This document shows, piece after piece, positions 18,786 to 28,422 of a stretch of DNA of 64,000 bases. The stretch is from positions 3,596,001 to 3,660,000 of the forward strand of contig NZ_CP010054.1 in the NCBI RefSeq assembly GCF_000801315.1, read 5' to 3'. The DNA is from Hymenobacter sp. DG25B. GTDB taxonomy: Bacteria > Bacteroidota > Bacteroidia > Cytophagales > Hymenobacteraceae. The first letter of the stretch is position 1; every line of letters starts with the position of its first letter. Both the position numbers and the translations under genes were made by a program. A model generated the notes under the pieces. That model searched no databases. It had not been told where the DNA came from and saw only the letters and a list, made by a program, of their open reading frames with translations.

Positions 18786-19154
18786 TTAGAGAACTTCAGG
18801 AGCCAGCGAAACGATCTTCATGAACTGCTTCTCGCGGAGTTCACGGGCCACTGGGCCGAAGATGCGGGTACCGCGGGGCTCGTCGTTATTGTTGAGCAGA
18901 ACAGCAGCGTTATCGTCGAAGCGGATATAAGAACCGTCCTTACGACGGATTTCCTTCTTCGTGCGCACTACTACTGCCTTGGATACAGTGCCTTTTTTAG
19001 CATTGCCAGACGGAATAGCCGATTTGATCGAAACCACGATCTTATCGCCTACGCTAGCGTACTTTTTACCCGTGCCACCGAGGACACGGATGCAGAGCAC
19101 TTCTTTGGCGCCGCTGTTATCAGCGACGGTCAGACGGGATTCTTGCTGGATCAT
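18786..19154 (-). CDS. rplN: 50S ribosomal protein L14
   Basis: L14 lies at the subunit interface. The 122-residue protein starts [27 protein letters not shown] and ends [12 protein letters not shown], exactly the family pattern and length. It is separated from rpsQ by 1 base and from rplX by 3. Confidence 0.98.
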   Translation of the reverse strand: MIQQESRLTVADNSGAKEVLCIRVLGGTGKKYASVGDKIVVSIKSAIPSGNAKKGTVSKAVVVRTKKEIRRKDGSYIRFDDNAAVLLNNNDEPRGTRIFGPVARELREKQFMKIVSLAPEVL

Positions 19155-19155
19155 C

Positions 19156-19449
19156 TTACTTAGCGCGCTCTAGAATTTCTACCAGTCTCCACCGCTTGCT
19201 CTTGCTTAGCGGACGGGTCGCCATAATGCGAACCGTATCGCCTTCGCCGCATTCGTTGTTCTCGTCGTGGGCCATGAATTTGGTCGACTTGGTAACGAAC
19301 TTGCCGTAGATGGGGTGTTTCATTTTGCTTTCCACTACAACCGTGATGGACTTGTCCATCTTGGAGGAGGAAACGCGCCCGATGATTTCTTTACGCAGGT
19401 TGCGCTCGGGTGCGCTGGTCGTTGCCTGCTGTGCTTCGTTGCTTGCCAT
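19156..19449 (-). CDS. rpsQ: 30S ribosomal protein S17
   Basis: S17 is an OB-fold protein that binds the 5' domain of 16S rRNA. It has 97 residues; the core starts at [24 protein letters not shown] and includes [27 protein letters not shown] and [14 protein letters not shown]. About 18 polar residues precede the core ([16 protein letters not shown]), a modest extension. Confidence 0.97.
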   Translation of the reverse strand: MASNEAQQATTSAPERNLRKEIIGRVSSSKMDKSITVVVESKMKHPIYGKFVTKSTKFMAHDENNECGEGDTVRIMATRPLSKSKRWRLVEILERAK

Positions 19450-19451
19450 CG

Positions 19452-19664
19452 TTATTTAGCAGTTTGGGTTGCCTGCTCGTTCTCGCGACGGTTGAGCTCG
19501 GTTTGCAGACGGGCTACGTTCTTGCGGCTATGCTTCAGGCGAACCGGATTTTCCAGGGGCGAAATAGCGTGCGCGAAGCGCAGCGTCTGGCCATTGGTTT
19601 GTTCGGTCTTGATTTGCGCTTTCAGGTCTTCCAGTGAAAGGGCGCGGATATCGGCGTTCTTCAT
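19452..19664 (-). CDS. rpmC: 50S ribosomal protein L29
   Basis: Start at [18 protein letters not shown] gives a 70-residue helical protein typical of L29. Longer in-frame extension upstream would overlap rplP and is not conserved. It shows [36 protein letters not shown], the antiparallel helix pair at the tunnel exit. It begins 1 base after the rplP stop. Confidence 0.96.
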   Translation of the reverse strand: MKNADIRALSLEDLKAQIKTEQTNGQTLRFAHAISPLENPVRLKHSRKNVARLQTELNRRENEQATQTAK

Positions 19665-19665
19665 C

Positions 19666-20091
19666 TTACTTGCTTTCTTCGTAGTCGCGACGAACAACAA
19701 ATTGAGTCTTAACCGGCAGCTTCTGCGCGGCGAGACGCAGCGACTCCTGTGCTACTTCCAGCGAAACACCGTCCGACTCGAACATGATGGTGCCAGGCTT
19801 TACTACGGCTACCCAATACTCGGGCGAGCCTTTGCCTTTACCCATACGTACCTCTGCAGGCTTCTTGGTAATTGGCTTGTCAGGGAAAATGCGGATCCAC
19901 ACTTGACCTTCGCGTTTCATGGCACGGGTCATGGCGATACGGGCTGCCTCAATCTGGCGAGCCGTAATCCATGCCTGTTCCAGGGATTTAATAGCGAAGG
20001 AACCGAAGTCTATGGAGCTGCCGCGGTAGGCTAGGCCATGCACGCGACCCTTTTGCATCTTGCGATACTTGGTCCTTTTCGGCTGTAACAT
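19666..20091 (-). CDS. rplP: 50S ribosomal protein L16
   Basis: L16 lies near the peptidyl transferase centre and positions A-site tRNA. The 141-residue protein starts [24 protein letters not shown] and shows the conserved [43 protein letters not shown] and [11 protein letters not shown]. It lies between rpsC and rpmC. Confidence 0.98.
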   Translation of the reverse strand: MLQPKRTKYRKMQKGRVHGLAYRGSSIDFGSFAIKSLEQAWITARQIEAARIAMTRAMKREGQVWIRIFPDKPITKKPAEVRMGKGKGSPEYWVAVVKPGTIMFESDGVSLEVAQESLRLAAQKLPVKTQFVVRRDYEESK

Positions 20092-20130
20092 GATTTATCT
20101 TGAATTGAAATTCGAAAGAAGGGAAAAGGA

Positions 20131-21003
20131 CTAGCGACGCGGAGCGCCGCCACCACGGTTCTGGCCGCCTTGGCCACCAGGGCCGCCGGCACCTGGACCA
20201 CCACGGCGCTGTCCACCACCGCCCTGACCACCACGGTTGTCACCGCCACGGTCATTACGGTCGCGGCGCGGGCCACGGTCGCCGCCACGGTCACCACGCT
20301 CACCGCGTGGGCCACGGTCGTTGCGACCTTCGCCACCAGCGGGGCTGGTAGGCTGCTGGTTGGGCGAGAGGTCGGGCTTGCCGAACACTTCACCACGCAT
20401 GATCCACACCTTGATGCCGATTTTACCATACACGGTCTGAGCTTCAGATAGGGCATAGTCGATATCAGCACGCAGGGTGTGCAGCGGGGTACGGCCTTCT
20501 TTGTATTGCTCGGAGCGGGCAATTTCAGCACCACCCAGACGACCACCGCACTGAATCTTGATGCCTTCGGCACCAACGCGCATAGCAGCCTGAATAGACA
20601 TCTTCATTGCACGGCGGAACGAGATACGAGCCTGCAGCTGCTGAGCAATGCTCTCACCTACCAATTTGGCGTCGAGTTCCGGACGCTTAATTTCGAAGAT
20701 GTTGATCTGAACGTCTTTGCCGGTAATCTGCTTCAGCTCGTCCTTGATCTTATCAACCTCTGCACCGCCTTTACCAATTACCACACCCGGACGAGCCGTG
20801 TTGATGGTGATGGTGACGCGCTTCAGAGTACGCTCAATCACGATGCGGCTAATGCCACCCTTCGGGATACGAGCCATGATGTATTTGCGGATCTTTTCGT
20901 CCTCAACCAGCTTGTCGGCAAAGTCCTTACCGCCGTACCAGTTCGAGTCCCACCCTTTAATGACGCCCAAACGGAAGCCAACCGGATTTACTTTCTGTCC
21001 CAT
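20131..21003 (-). CDS. rpsC: 30S ribosomal protein S3 with long RG-rich C-terminal tail
   Basis: S3 lines the mRNA entry channel with S4 and S5. The core (about residues 1-215) is normal: [24 protein letters not shown] domain with [14 protein letters not shown], and the C-terminal domain with [19 protein letters not shown]. After about residue 225 follows a tail of about 65 residues made almost only of Gly, Arg, Asp, Asn, Gln and Pro ([15 protein letters not shown]). In E. coli S3 is 233 residues and lacks this tail. It is likely disordered and RNA-binding. The coding strand here is very G+C-rich and simple in sequence. Confidence 0.97.
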   Translation of the reverse strand: MGQKVNPVGFRLGVIKGWDSNWYGGKDFADKLVEDEKIRKYIMARIPKGGISRIVIERTLKRVTITINTARPGVVIGKGGAEVDKIKDELKQITGKDVQINIFEIKRPELDAKLVGESIAQQLQARISFRRAMKMSIQAAMRVGAEGIKIQCGGRLGGAEIARSEQYKEGRTPLHTLRADIDYALSEAQTVYGKIGIKVWIMRGEVFGKPDLSPNQQPTSPAGGEGRNDRGPRGERGDRGGDRGPRRDRNDRGGDNRGGQGGGGQRRGGPGAGGPGGQGGQNRGGGAPRR

Positions 21004-21008
21004 AGTGC

Positions 21009-21494
21009 TTATGCGGTGGCTTCTGCCTTGGTTTCAGTGGTTTTTTTCGAGGAGCTACGACGCGTAGTCTTGGCTTTGCCTTCCGTTGCGGTAGCAGCGG
21101 CGGGCTTTTTCTCAGCAGCCTTCTCAGCAGCAGCTTTGCTACCCAGTGGTTCTACTTTCGTGTCAATGATCAGCGTCACGTGGTTGCTACGCTTGCGGAT
21201 GCGGTGGCCACGACCCTGAGGGGCGGGGCGCAGACGCTTCAGCTGGCGACCTTCATCCACGAAGATTTCCTTGATGTAGAGGTTAGCGTCCTCGATGCGC
21301 TCATCCTCGTTCTTCTGCTGCCAGTTGGCCAGAGCCGACAGGAGCAGTTTCTCGATTCTTTCAGCACCCGAGTTAGCCTCGAACTTCAGCAAGCCCAGGG
21401 CGCGCGTCACTTTCTGACCGCGGACCATGTTGGCTACCATGCGCATCTTGCGAGGCGAGGTAGGCACATTACGGAGTTTAGCAGTAGCTTCCAT
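21009..21494 (-). CDS. rplV: 50S ribosomal protein L22 with Lys/Ala-rich tail
   Basis: L22 lines the exit tunnel through its extended loop. Core about residues 1-115: [26 protein letters not shown], and the loop region [24 protein letters not shown]. The remaining 45 residues are Lys/Ala/Thr-rich ([33 protein letters not shown]), similar in style to the tails on L17 and RpoC. Normal L22 is about 110 residues. Confidence 0.97.
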   Translation of the reverse strand: MEATAKLRNVPTSPRKMRMVANMVRGQKVTRALGLLKFEANSGAERIEKLLLSALANWQQKNEDERIEDANLYIKEIFVDEGRQLKRLRPAPQGRGHRIRKRSNHVTLIIDTKVEPLGSKAAAEKAAEKKPAAATATEGKAKTTRRSSSKKTTETKAEATA

Positions 21495-21495
21495 A

Positions 21496-21774
21496 TTAGC
21501 GCTTGCCTTTATCTTTCTTGGCTATATGACCACGGAAGTTCCGGGTTGGGGCAAACTCACCGAGTTTGTGACCTACCATGTTCTCCGTTACATACACCGG
21601 GATGAACTTATTGCCGTTGTGAACAGCGAAGGTGTGGCCAACGAAGTCCGGAGAAATCATCGAGCGGCGAGACCAGGTCTTCACCACCGACTTTTTGCCG
21701 GAATCCTCCATTGCCGTTACTTTCTTCTCGAGCCGGAAGTCAATGTACGGCCCTTTTTTTAGCGAACGTGCCAT
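21496..21774 (-). CDS. rpsS: 30S ribosomal protein S19
   Basis: S19 binds the 30S head with S13. The 92-residue protein starts [19 protein letters not shown] and shows [23 protein letters not shown] and [20 protein letters not shown], complete and of normal size. It is 3 bases after rplB and 1 base before rplV. Confidence 0.98.
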   Translation of the reverse strand: MARSLKKGPYIDFRLEKKVTAMEDSGKKSVVKTWSRRSMISPDFVGHTFAVHNGNKFIPVYVTENMVGHKLGEFAPTRNFRGHIAKKDKGKR

Positions 21775-21777
21775 TGC

Positions 21778-22605
21778 TTACTTCTTGCCTTTACGGTTAA
21801 CGATGAGCTGCTCAGAGTACTTGTTCTTGTTACGCGTCTTCTGACCCTTAGAGAAGATGCCGTTGCGGCTGCGTGGGTGACCACCCGACGACTTGCCTTC
21901 GCCACCACCCATTGGGTGATCCACGGGGTTCATAGCAACACCACGAACACGCGGACGACGACCCAACCAACGGTTACGACCGGCTTTGCCGAGACGTACG
22001 TTCATGTGGTCACCATTCGAAACGGTACCAACGGTAGCCATGCAGGTTACCAGTACCATGCGCATCTCGCCGGAAGGCAATTTCAGCGTGGCATACTTGT
22101 CTTCGCGGGCTACCAGCTGAGCGTAGGTTCCGGCCGAGCGAGCCATGGCAGCACCACTACCGGGCATCAGCTCGATGTTGTGTACAATGGTACCCAGTGG
22201 AATTTCGCGCAGGGGAAGGGCATTGCCTACCTCTGGCGCTACGCCGGTGCCGGAAACTACCACCGCATCAACCTGCAGACCAGCGGGCGCAATGATATAG
22301 CGCTTTTCGCCGTCGGCGTAGTTGAGCAGGGCAATACGCGCCGTGCGGTTAGGATCGTACTCAATCGTCTTCACCGTGGCTGGAACACCAGCTTTATCAC
22401 GCTTGAAGTCGATTACACGATACTTCTGTTTGTGACCACCGCCGATATAGCGGTTCGTCATTTTACCCGCTCCATTGCGGCCACCGGATTTTTTCAGGGG
22501 TGCCAACAGCGACTTCTCCGGCGTCGACGTGGTTACCTCGTCGAAGGCCGGGGCGATGCGGAAGCGCTGACCCGGTGATGTTGGTCTTAGTTTTTTGAGT
22601 GCCAT
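21778..22605 (-). CDS. rplB: 50S ribosomal protein L2
   Basis: L2 is required for subunit association and peptide-bond formation. The 275-residue protein starts [25 protein letters not shown] and contains [22 protein letters not shown], and the highly conserved C-terminal segment [17 protein letters not shown] with the catalytically implicated histidine. It ends with a lysine-rich tail. It lies between rplW and rpsS. Confidence 0.98.
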   Translation of the reverse strand: MALKKLRPTSPGQRFRIAPAFDEVTTSTPEKSLLAPLKKSGGRNGAGKMTNRYIGGGHKQKYRVIDFKRDKAGVPATVKTIEYDPNRTARIALLNYADGEKRYIIAPAGLQVDAVVVSGTGVAPEVGNALPLREIPLGTIVHNIELMPGSGAAMARSAGTYAQLVAREDKYATLKLPSGEMRMVLVTCMATVGTVSNGDHMNVRLGKAGRNRWLGRRPRVRGVAMNPVDHPMGGGEGKSSGGHPRSRNGIFSKGQKTRNKNKYSEQLIVNRKGKK

Positions 22606-22645
22606 TACTCTAGCTTAGATAATGCTCTTTGCGGAAAAGATGGGC

Positions 22646-22933
22646 TTAGATACCGTTGTAGAAGTCGATAACGTCGCCTTCTTTCACGGTTACCACGGCC
22701 TTCTTGCCGTGCGGACGACGGCCAGTTACCTGACCGGTCTTCGTGGATTTGGACTTGAGCTTGCCGTTGGTGCGGATCGTGCTGATGCCGGTTACCGTTA
22801 CGCCGTAGATTTGCTCAATCTCCTTTTTGATCTGAACCTTGTTGGCAGTGCGCTCCACTTCGAAAACGTACTGGCCTTTTTCGTTCAGGCCCGTGGCCTT
22901 CTCGGTCACGATGGGTTTTTTCAGCGTGCTCAT
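22646..22933 (-). CDS. rplW: 50S ribosomal protein L23
   Basis: L23 sits at the tunnel exit and docks trigger factor and SRP. The 95-residue protein starts MSTLKKPIVTEKATGLNEKGQYVFEV, with KVQIKKEIEQIYGVTV and a C-terminal DVIDFYNGI. Length and fold are normal. Its ATG overlaps the rplD stop codon by one base. Confidence 0.97.
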   Translation of the reverse strand: MSTLKKPIVTEKATGLNEKGQYVFEVERTANKVQIKKEIEQIYGVTVTGISTIRTNGKLKSKSTKTGQVTGRRPHGKKAVVTVKEGDVIDFYNGI

Positions 22934-23571
22934 TATTCTGCGGAGGTATAGAGTTGTTCCAGCGACTTCAGGCCGGCCTCCGACAGCAGCAGCGTGTCAG
23001 TGTTCAGCAGGTCGTGCGTGTTCAGCGCTACGGGCGTTGCTACGGTCACTTTCTGAATGTTGCGAGCCGACAGCACCACGTTCTTGTCTACTTCACCGGT
23101 TACCAGAAGGGTCTTTTTGCCGTTGTTCAGCTTCAGATCGTTCAGGATGTTCAGGAAGTCTTTGGTTTTGGGAGCATCGAGTACGATGTTCTCCACCAGC
23201 GCTACTTTACCATCTTTCGCCAAGCTTGAGAGAGCCGACAGACGGGCAAGACGCTTGGTCTTTTTGTTGAGCTTGAAGCCGTAGTCACGGGGCTCAGGAC
23301 CGAATACACGACCACCACCGATGAAAACCGGCGACTTCATGCTGCCGGCGCGGGCACCGCCCGTACCTTTTTGTTTCTTGAGCTTCTTCGTGGTGCCTTG
23401 CACCTCGTTGCGCTGCTTCGACTTGTGCGTGCCCTGGCGCTGGTTTGCCAGGTACTGCTTCACGTCGAGGTACATCACGTGCTCATTCGGCTCGAGGCCG
23501 AAGATGGCGTCGGACAGGGTAACCTTGCGGCCAGTGTCTTCGCCTTTGATGTTATATACTGACAGTTCCAT
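22933..23571 (-). CDS. rplD: 50S ribosomal protein L4
   Basis: L4 reaches into the exit tunnel and in E. coli controls the S10 operon. The 212-residue protein has the tunnel loop KKLKKQKGTGGARAGSMKSPVFIGGGRVFGPEPRDY and the globular part GKKTLLVTGEVDKNVVLSARNI. It lies between rplC (6-base gap) and rplW. Any autoregulatory site would have to be upstream of rplC, where a promoter motif is found. Confidence 0.98.
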   Translation of the reverse strand: MELSVYNIKGEDTGRKVTLSDAIFGLEPNEHVMYLDVKQYLANQRQGTHKSKQRNEVQGTTKKLKKQKGTGGARAGSMKSPVFIGGGRVFGPEPRDYGFKLNKKTKRLARLSALSSLAKDGKVALVENIVLDAPKTKDFLNILNDLKLNNGKKTLLVTGEVDKNVVLSARNIQKVTVATPVALNTHDLLNTDTLLLSEAGLKSLEQLYTSAE

Positions 23572-23577
23572 CTCGCG

Positions 23578-24198
23578 TTATTTTTCCAGGACCACGTAAG
23601 AGTTCTTGGCACCGGGAATCGAACCGCTTACTACGATTAGGTTCTTGTCGGCTACCACGCGCATCACCTTCAGGTTTTGCACTTTCACACGGTCACCGCC
23701 CATCCGGCCAGCCATGCGCATTCCTTTGAATACGCGGGAAGGCCAGGAGCACGCACCGATAGAACCTGGGTGACGCAGACGGTTGTGCTGACCGTGGGTT
23801 TGACCACCCACACCAGCAAAGTTGTAGCGCTTTACTACACCCTGGAAACCTTTACCTTTTGAGGTACCAACTACGTCTACAAACTCGCCTTCCTCGAAGA
23901 GGGTAGCGTCGATGGTAGCGCCAGCGGCATAGGTAGACTCCGCTGCAAGGCGAAATTCAACCAGCTTTCTTTTAGGAGTAGTACCGGCTTTGGCAAAGTG
24001 GCCAGCCAGTGCTTTGGTAGTGTTTTTGGCTTTTTTCTCGCCATAACCTACCTGAACGGCCGTGTAGCCGTCCTTTTCGATTGTCTTAACCTGCGTCACT
24101 ACGCACGGACCCGCTTCAATGAGCGTGCAGGGAATATTCTTCCCGTCCGGAGTGAAGAGGCTTGTCATACCGATTTTTTTACCGATGATGCCAGGCAT
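23578..24198 (-). CDS. rplC: 50S ribosomal protein L3
   Basis: L3 contacts the peptidyl transferase region. Start at [31 protein letters not shown] gives 206 residues, the family size; 22 further codons upstream are not conserved and cover the probable transcription start. It has [34 protein letters not shown], the conserved loop. It is the first gene of the rplC-rpsN transcript and is not adjacent to rpsJ, as it would normally be. Confidence 0.98.
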   Translation of the reverse strand: MPGIIGKKIGMTSLFTPDGKNIPCTLIEAGPCVVTQVKTIEKDGYTAVQVGYGEKKAKNTTKALAGHFAKAGTTPKRKLVEFRLAAESTYAAGATIDATLFEEGEFVDVVGTSKGKGFQGVVKRYNFAGVGGQTHGQHNRLRHPGSIGACSWPSRVFKGMRMAGRMGGDRVKVQNLKVMRVVADKNLIVVSGSIPGAKNSYVVLEK

Positions 24199-24261
24199 TC
24201 TATTGGGGTTTATAAAAAGACACAGCGAAAACACCCGAGCGGCGTTTTCGGAAAGGGAGTG

Positions 24262-24293
24262 CAAAGCTAGGGAATTGTTACGTCATAATCCAA
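24262..24293 (-). promoter_or_regulatory. Promoter of the rplC operon
   Basis: On the minus strand, -33 TTG (24291-24293), 21 bases, then -7 TAGCTTTG (24262-24269), a full TAnnTTTG match. It lies 63 bases before the rplC ATG. It gives the L3-S14 genes a start of their own, separate from rpsJ. Confidence 0.75.
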
Positions 24294-24414
24294 CCCCATT
24301 CTGAAATATTTTCAGAACCACCTAGTTAGCCTTTGTAAACCGCACATTTTACGGGCGTATACTTTGGGTCGAAGCCAGCCAATTGTCCGCGAAACAGCGC
24401 GAAGAACAACTGCT

Positions 24415-25716
24415 TTAAACGGGACGCCAGGTCAGATCAGATTCGGAAGGTTTTTCCTGGCCATTCAGGGCCAGCAACAGGAAGATCAGGGTGAAATTAA
24501 GCCCTACTTGTAGCTCCAGTGGATATTCTACCAGAAAAGACAACGTCACAATCAGATAATGACTAAGCAGCAGGGGTGCCTGCCGCGGCCATACCCGTAT
24601 GCCCGGAAAATAGAAAAGTACGGTAAAAAGCAGAATGCCAATCCCCCCAAATGCCACGAGGTTAAAAAGAAACTGGTTGTGCGGCAGTATGTATGCCTTG
24701 GGCGTTATCTGCGGAAAGCTGGCCTTGTATTCCCGCGCTATGGCCTGTTCCATATTGGCGCGCCCCACTCCTACCCACGGATGTTCCTCTACAATTTCCA
24801 GGGCCACTTTATAAGAGTATATTCTGCCTACCAGTGAATAGTTGTTCGCCGACCCGCTCTGCTCTACGCGGCCTACATCTTCCTGCGTATTCAAGAACTT
24901 GTTATGGAAGGTTGGCAGCACCGCATAGCTCAGCATCGGCAGAATCCACATCAAAGCAAACCCTAGCACCGCCAGCTTATACTTTCGCTCCCATAGCACT
25001 AAGGCTACTATAGCCAGGGCGGCCAGCACATAGAGCGTGAGCAAGCCACTGCGTACTGCCAGCATATGCTGATAGATAATTAGCAATACCACAACGGCCC
25101 ATAACGGCTTGCGCCCTTTTGGCTGGACTGCCCTTTTCCAAAGCAGCATAACTCCAATAGCAATGGCATAGGTAACCATTAGGCTAAAGCGAATATGGTC
25201 CGGTACCGTAGGCATAATCTGCGACTGCAGATACATCTTATGAATCTGGGCCGTGTGCAGCAAATAATAACCCGTGCTACCTAAGGCGGATACCGTAACC
25301 AGCCCGATAAAAAACAGATAAAGCCCCCGCAGGTAGCGTCCGGGCAGCCCGGCCAGCAGCCAGAAAGCAAGGGGCAGCAGCAGAAATGGTGACTGCAGTA
25401 GAATACTCCGGGCAAACTCGTCCCAGTTTCCGGCTTGTGTCAGGACACCCCAAACTGCATGAATACCGAATACACCCATCAGGCTCCAGTACGCCGGGGT
25501 AAACCGGCTGCGGGAAACGCCTCTTTGCATGTAGGCATAGAAAATACTGGTAGCTACCAGCCCCATGATACCCAGGCTGGAAAGTACCCGAACGATATTG
25601 CCGGTAAAAAGCCCCAGTATGATACAGCCGCACCAGAAAACGGCCAGCAGTTGTAAGCGGTGTACAAGTGTCCCGGAAACTTTCACTGCATTCATACGGG
25701 GGACAGATACCGGCAT
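24415..25716 (-). CDS. O-antigen-ligase family membrane protein (first copy)
   Basis: A 433-residue protein with about ten to twelve hydrophobic segments, two in the first 60 residues and the rest spread evenly. The O-antigen ligase/polymerase (Wzy_C) pattern is seen near residues 290-360: NNYSLVGRIYSYKVAL, then HPWVGVGRANMEQAI and the key LPHNQFLFNLVAFGGIG. Such proteins join repeat-unit glycans to lipid A core or polymerise them; which one applies here is unknown. The gene stands alone between rpsJ and rplC on the same strand: the rpsJ terminator lies upstream, and the rplC promoter lies downstream. It resembles the protein at 52185-53483. Start could also be the ATG 7 codons downstream. 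Confidence 0.85.
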   Translation of the reverse strand: MPVSVPRMNAVKVSGTLVHRLQLLAVFWCGCIILGLFTGNIVRVLSSLGIMGLVATSIFYAYMQRGVSRSRFTPAYWSLMGVFGIHAVWGVLTQAGNWDEFARSILLQSPFLLLPLAFWLLAGLPGRYLRGLYLFFIGLVTVSALGSTGYYLLHTAQIHKMYLQSQIMPTVPDHIRFSLMVTYAIAIGVMLLWKRAVQPKGRKPLWAVVVLLIIYQHMLAVRSGLLTLYVLAALAIVALVLWERKYKLAVLGFALMWILPMLSYAVLPTFHNKFLNTQEDVGRVEQSGSANNYSLVGRIYSYKVALEIVEEHPWVGVGRANMEQAIAREYKASFPQITPKAYILPHNQFLFNLVAFGGIGILLFTVLFYFPGIRVWPRQAPLLLSHYLIVTLSFLVEYPLELQVGLNFTLIFLLLALNGQEKPSESDLTWRPV

Positions 25717-25745
25717 GGGAAGATATAGCGCGGAGGCCCTCCTAC

Positions 25746-25776
25746 TTTATGGCGAAGTTGGTTTCGCCCCATAAAG
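25746..25776. repeat. Small inverted repeat upstream of the O-antigen-ligase-like gene
   Basis: CTTTATGG-CGAA and TTCG-CCCCATAAAG face each other around a short loop (GTTGGT). It lies between the rpsJ terminator and the start codon of the ligase-like gene. Role unknown. Confidence 0.4.
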
Positions 25777-25796
25777 TTGGCAGGATAAAACGAAAA

Positions 25797-25828
25797 CACC
25801 CCGCTGGTTTCGAAAAACCAACGGGGTG
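25797..25828 (-). terminator. rpsJ terminator
   Basis: CACCCCGCTGGTTT (25797-25810) pairs with AAACCAACGGGGTG (25815-25828) with one mismatch and a 4-base loop. On the minus strand GTTTTCGTTTTA follows. It ends the rpsL-rpsG-fusA-rpsJ transcript before the O-antigen-ligase-like gene. Confidence 0.85.
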
Positions 25829-25858
25829 CTATTCTTAACTAGACCAGGAAATCGGTCC

Positions 25859-26164
25859 TCAGACTTTGATTTCAACGTCTACGCCGCTCGGCAGCTCCAG
25901 CTTCATCAGCGCATCTACGGTCTTCGACGACGTCGAGTAGATGTCAACGAGACGCTTGTAAGTGCACAGCTGGAACTGCTCGCGCGACTTCTTGTTCACG
26001 TGGGGCGAACGAAGAACGGTGAACTTCTCCTTATTAGTGGGCAGTGGAATGGGGCCGCTTACGATAGCGCCCGTAGCCTTCACCGCCTTCACGATCTTCT
26101 CCGACGATTTGTCCACCAGGTTGTGGTCGTAGGATTTCAGTTTGATGCGAATTTTCTGGTTCAT
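25859..26164 (-). CDS. rpsJ: 30S ribosomal protein S10
   Basis: S10 is a 30S head protein and, as NusE, part of antitermination complexes with NusG/NusB. The 101-residue protein starts [25 protein letters not shown] and has [29 protein letters not shown], the family hallmark. It follows fusA and is followed by a strong terminator, so it belongs to the str operon here, not to the S10 operon that it normally heads. Confidence 0.98.
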   Translation of the reverse strand: MNQKIRIKLKSYDHNLVDKSSEKIVKAVKATGAIVSGPIPLPTNKEKFTVLRSPHVNKKSREQFQLCTYKRLVDIYSTSSKTVDALMKLELPSGVDVEIKV

Positions 26165-26184
26165 GTCTGTAATCTGAAAGCGGA

Positions 26185-28329
26185 TTAGCGGATGGCGTTA
26201 CCTTTTTGCTTGGCAATGATTGCTTCAGCAAGGTTGGTCGGCACTTGGTCGTAGTGCGAGAACGTCAGCGAAGCGGAAGCACGGCCCGACGAGATGGTAC
26301 GCAGCGTAGTTACGTAGCCGAACAGCTCCGACAGCGGAACGTCAGCCTTGATAACGTTAGCGCCACCTTTCGTGTCCATACCTTTCATGATACCACGACG
26401 ACGGTTCAGGTCACCCGTTACCGAGCCGGTGTACTCATCAGGAGAAACTACTTCTACCGCCATGATGGGCTCGAGCAGTTTTGGACCAGCCTGCTTGCCG
26501 GCTTCCCGGAAACCACCACGGGCCGCGAGTTCGAACGACAGAGCGTCCGAGTCAACATCGTGGTAAGAACCGTAGTACAGACGTACACGCATGCCTTCGA
26601 TGGGGAAGCCCGCCAACGGACCGTTCTTCATCGCTTCTTCGAAGCCCTTCTGAACTGGTGCGATGAATTCGCGGGGGATAACACCACCCGTGATGTCATT
26701 TACGAACTCCAGACCGGGTTTCTCCGGATCGGTCAGTTTCGGACCCAGTTCGAATACGATGTCACCGAATTTACCACGACCACCCGTCTGCTTCTTATAA
26801 GTTTCGCGATGCTCTACCGTTTTGGTGAGAATCTCCTTATAAGCTACCATGGGAGCACCCTGGTTGATTTCCACCTTGAACTCCCGACGCATACGGTCGA
26901 TGATGATTTCCAGGTGAAGCTCGCCCATGCCTTTCAGTACGGTCTGGCCCGTCTCGGGGTCCGTCTGCACTACCAGCGTAGGATCTTCTTCCACGAGCTT
27001 GGCAATAGCCATACCCATCTTATCAACGTCGGCCTGAGTTTTAGGCTCAATGGCGTAACCGATAACGGGCTCGGGGAAGCTCATCGATTCCAGTACTACG
27101 CGCGACTTCTCGTCGGTCAGCGTATCACCGGTTTTGATGTCTTTGAAACCCACACCGGCAGCAATGTCACCGGCCTGAATCTTGTCGATGGGGTTCTGCT
27201 TGTTGGAGTGCATCTGCATCAGACGCGAGATACGCTCCTTCTTGTTCGTGCGGTTGTTATGCACGTACGAACCAGCATCCAGAACACCGCTGTAGCAACG
27301 GAAGAAGCACAGACGGCCTACGAAGGGGTCAGTAGCAATCTTGAAGGCCAGAGCAGTGAAAGGCTCGCTGTTATCGGGGTGACGCTCGATTTCCTCGCCG
27401 GTATCGGGGTTGGTACCGATGATGGGGGGCATATCCAGCGGCGAAGGCAGGTAGGCCATTACGCCATCCAGCATCGACTGCACACCTTTGTTTTTGAAAG
27501 CAGAGCCGCACATTACGGGCGAGAACTTCATGTCGATAACCGCCTGGCGGATAACGACCATCATTTCCTCACGCGTGATGGAGTCGGGGTTGTCAAAGAA
27601 TTTCTCCAGCAGGGCGTCGTCATACTCGGCAACGCTTTCCACCAGCTTCTGACGCCACTCGGCTACGGTTTCTACCAGATCCTCGGGAACCGGGATTTCG
27701 TGGTACGATTTGCCCTGGGTTGCATCATCCCATACGATGGCCTTACCCGTCAGCAGGTCGACAACACCTTTGAAGGTATCTTCGGCACCAATCGGGATTT
27801 GCAGCGGTACAGGGTTAGCACCTAGCTTGTCCTTAATCTCGGCCACAGCCTTGAAGAAGTCAGCACCGGCACGGTCCATCTTGTTGACGAAGCAGATGCG
27901 GGGCACTTTGTACTTGTCAGCCTGACGCCAAACCGTCTCCGACTGAGGCTCTACACCCGATACGGCACAGAACAGGGCTACAGCACCGTCCAGTACGCGC
28001 AGCGAACGTTCCACTTCCACGGTGAAGTCAACGTGGCCGGGAGTGTCAATCAGGTTGATTTTATACTGCTTGGTGTCCGCCGTTGGGTCACCGTTAGCAT
28101 CGGTTGGGTAGTTCCAGAACGTGGTGGTAGCAGCCGAAGTGATGGTGATACCCCGCTCCTGCTCTTGCTCCATCCAGTCCATCGTGGCAGCACCTTCGTG
28201 CACTTCCCCGATTTTGTGGGTCTTACCGGTATAGTAGAGAATACGCTCCGACGTGGTGGTTTTACCGGCGTCGATGTGCGCCATAATCCCGATATTCCGG
28301 AGGTATTGCAGATCTTTATTAACAGCCAT
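26185..28329 (-). CDS. fusA: Elongation factor G
   Basis: EF-G moves tRNAs and mRNA through the ribosome with GTP hydrolysis. The 714-residue protein is of usual length. It shows the P-loop [19 protein letters not shown], the switch segment [21 protein letters not shown], and [10 protein letters not shown] in the G domain, then domains II-V, including the domain IV/V region [39 protein letters not shown]. There is one EF-G in this window, adjacent to rpsG in the usual str operon order. Confidence 0.98.
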   Translation of the reverse strand: MAVNKDLQYLRNIGIMAHIDAGKTTTSERILYYTGKTHKIGEVHEGAATMDWMEQEQERGITITSAATTTFWNYPTDANGDPTADTKQYKINLIDTPGHVDFTVEVERSLRVLDGAVALFCAVSGVEPQSETVWRQADKYKVPRICFVNKMDRAGADFFKAVAEIKDKLGANPVPLQIPIGAEDTFKGVVDLLTGKAIVWDDATQGKSYHEIPVPEDLVETVAEWRQKLVESVAEYDDALLEKFFDNPDSITREEMMVVIRQAVIDMKFSPVMCGSAFKNKGVQSMLDGVMAYLPSPLDMPPIIGTNPDTGEEIERHPDNSEPFTALAFKIATDPFVGRLCFFRCYSGVLDAGSYVHNNRTNKKERISRLMQMHSNKQNPIDKIQAGDIAAGVGFKDIKTGDTLTDEKSRVVLESMSFPEPVIGYAIEPKTQADVDKMGMAIAKLVEEDPTLVVQTDPETGQTVLKGMGELHLEIIIDRMRREFKVEINQGAPMVAYKEILTKTVEHRETYKKQTGGRGKFGDIVFELGPKLTDPEKPGLEFVNDITGGVIPREFIAPVQKGFEEAMKNGPLAGFPIEGMRVRLYYGSYHDVDSDALSFELAARGGFREAGKQAGPKLLEPIMAVEVVSPDEYTGSVTGDLNRRRGIMKGMDTKGGANVIKADVPLSELFGYVTTLRTISSGRASASLTFSHYDQVPTNLAEAIIAKQKGNAIR

Positions 28330-28354
28330 GATTTTTATGAGGTCTTAGGAAGTA

Positions 28355-28405
28355 GGGCCTTAGGTCTTAGTAACGTATTTAGAACACTACTAAGTCCTAA
28401 GACCC
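28355..28405. repeat. Inverted repeat in the rpsG-fusA gap
   Basis: GGGCCTTAGGTCTTAGTA (28355-28372) and TACTAAGTCCTAAGACCC (28388-28405) pair at 16 of 18 positions. A direct copy of GGTCTTAG occurs at 28341. It fills the 93-base gap between rpsG and fusA, with no T-run suitable for termination. Confidence 0.65.
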
Positions 28406-28422
28406 TAACGCCTAATAACTGT

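Noticed and set aside
20131..20340. Simple G+C repeats in rpsC, thought of as a tandem-repeat array
   Set aside because: They are the codons of the RG-rich S3 tail, in frame.
26206..27825. 539-codon open frame opposite fusA
   Set aside because: Shadow frame of a conserved gene in high-G+C DNA; no recognisable domains.
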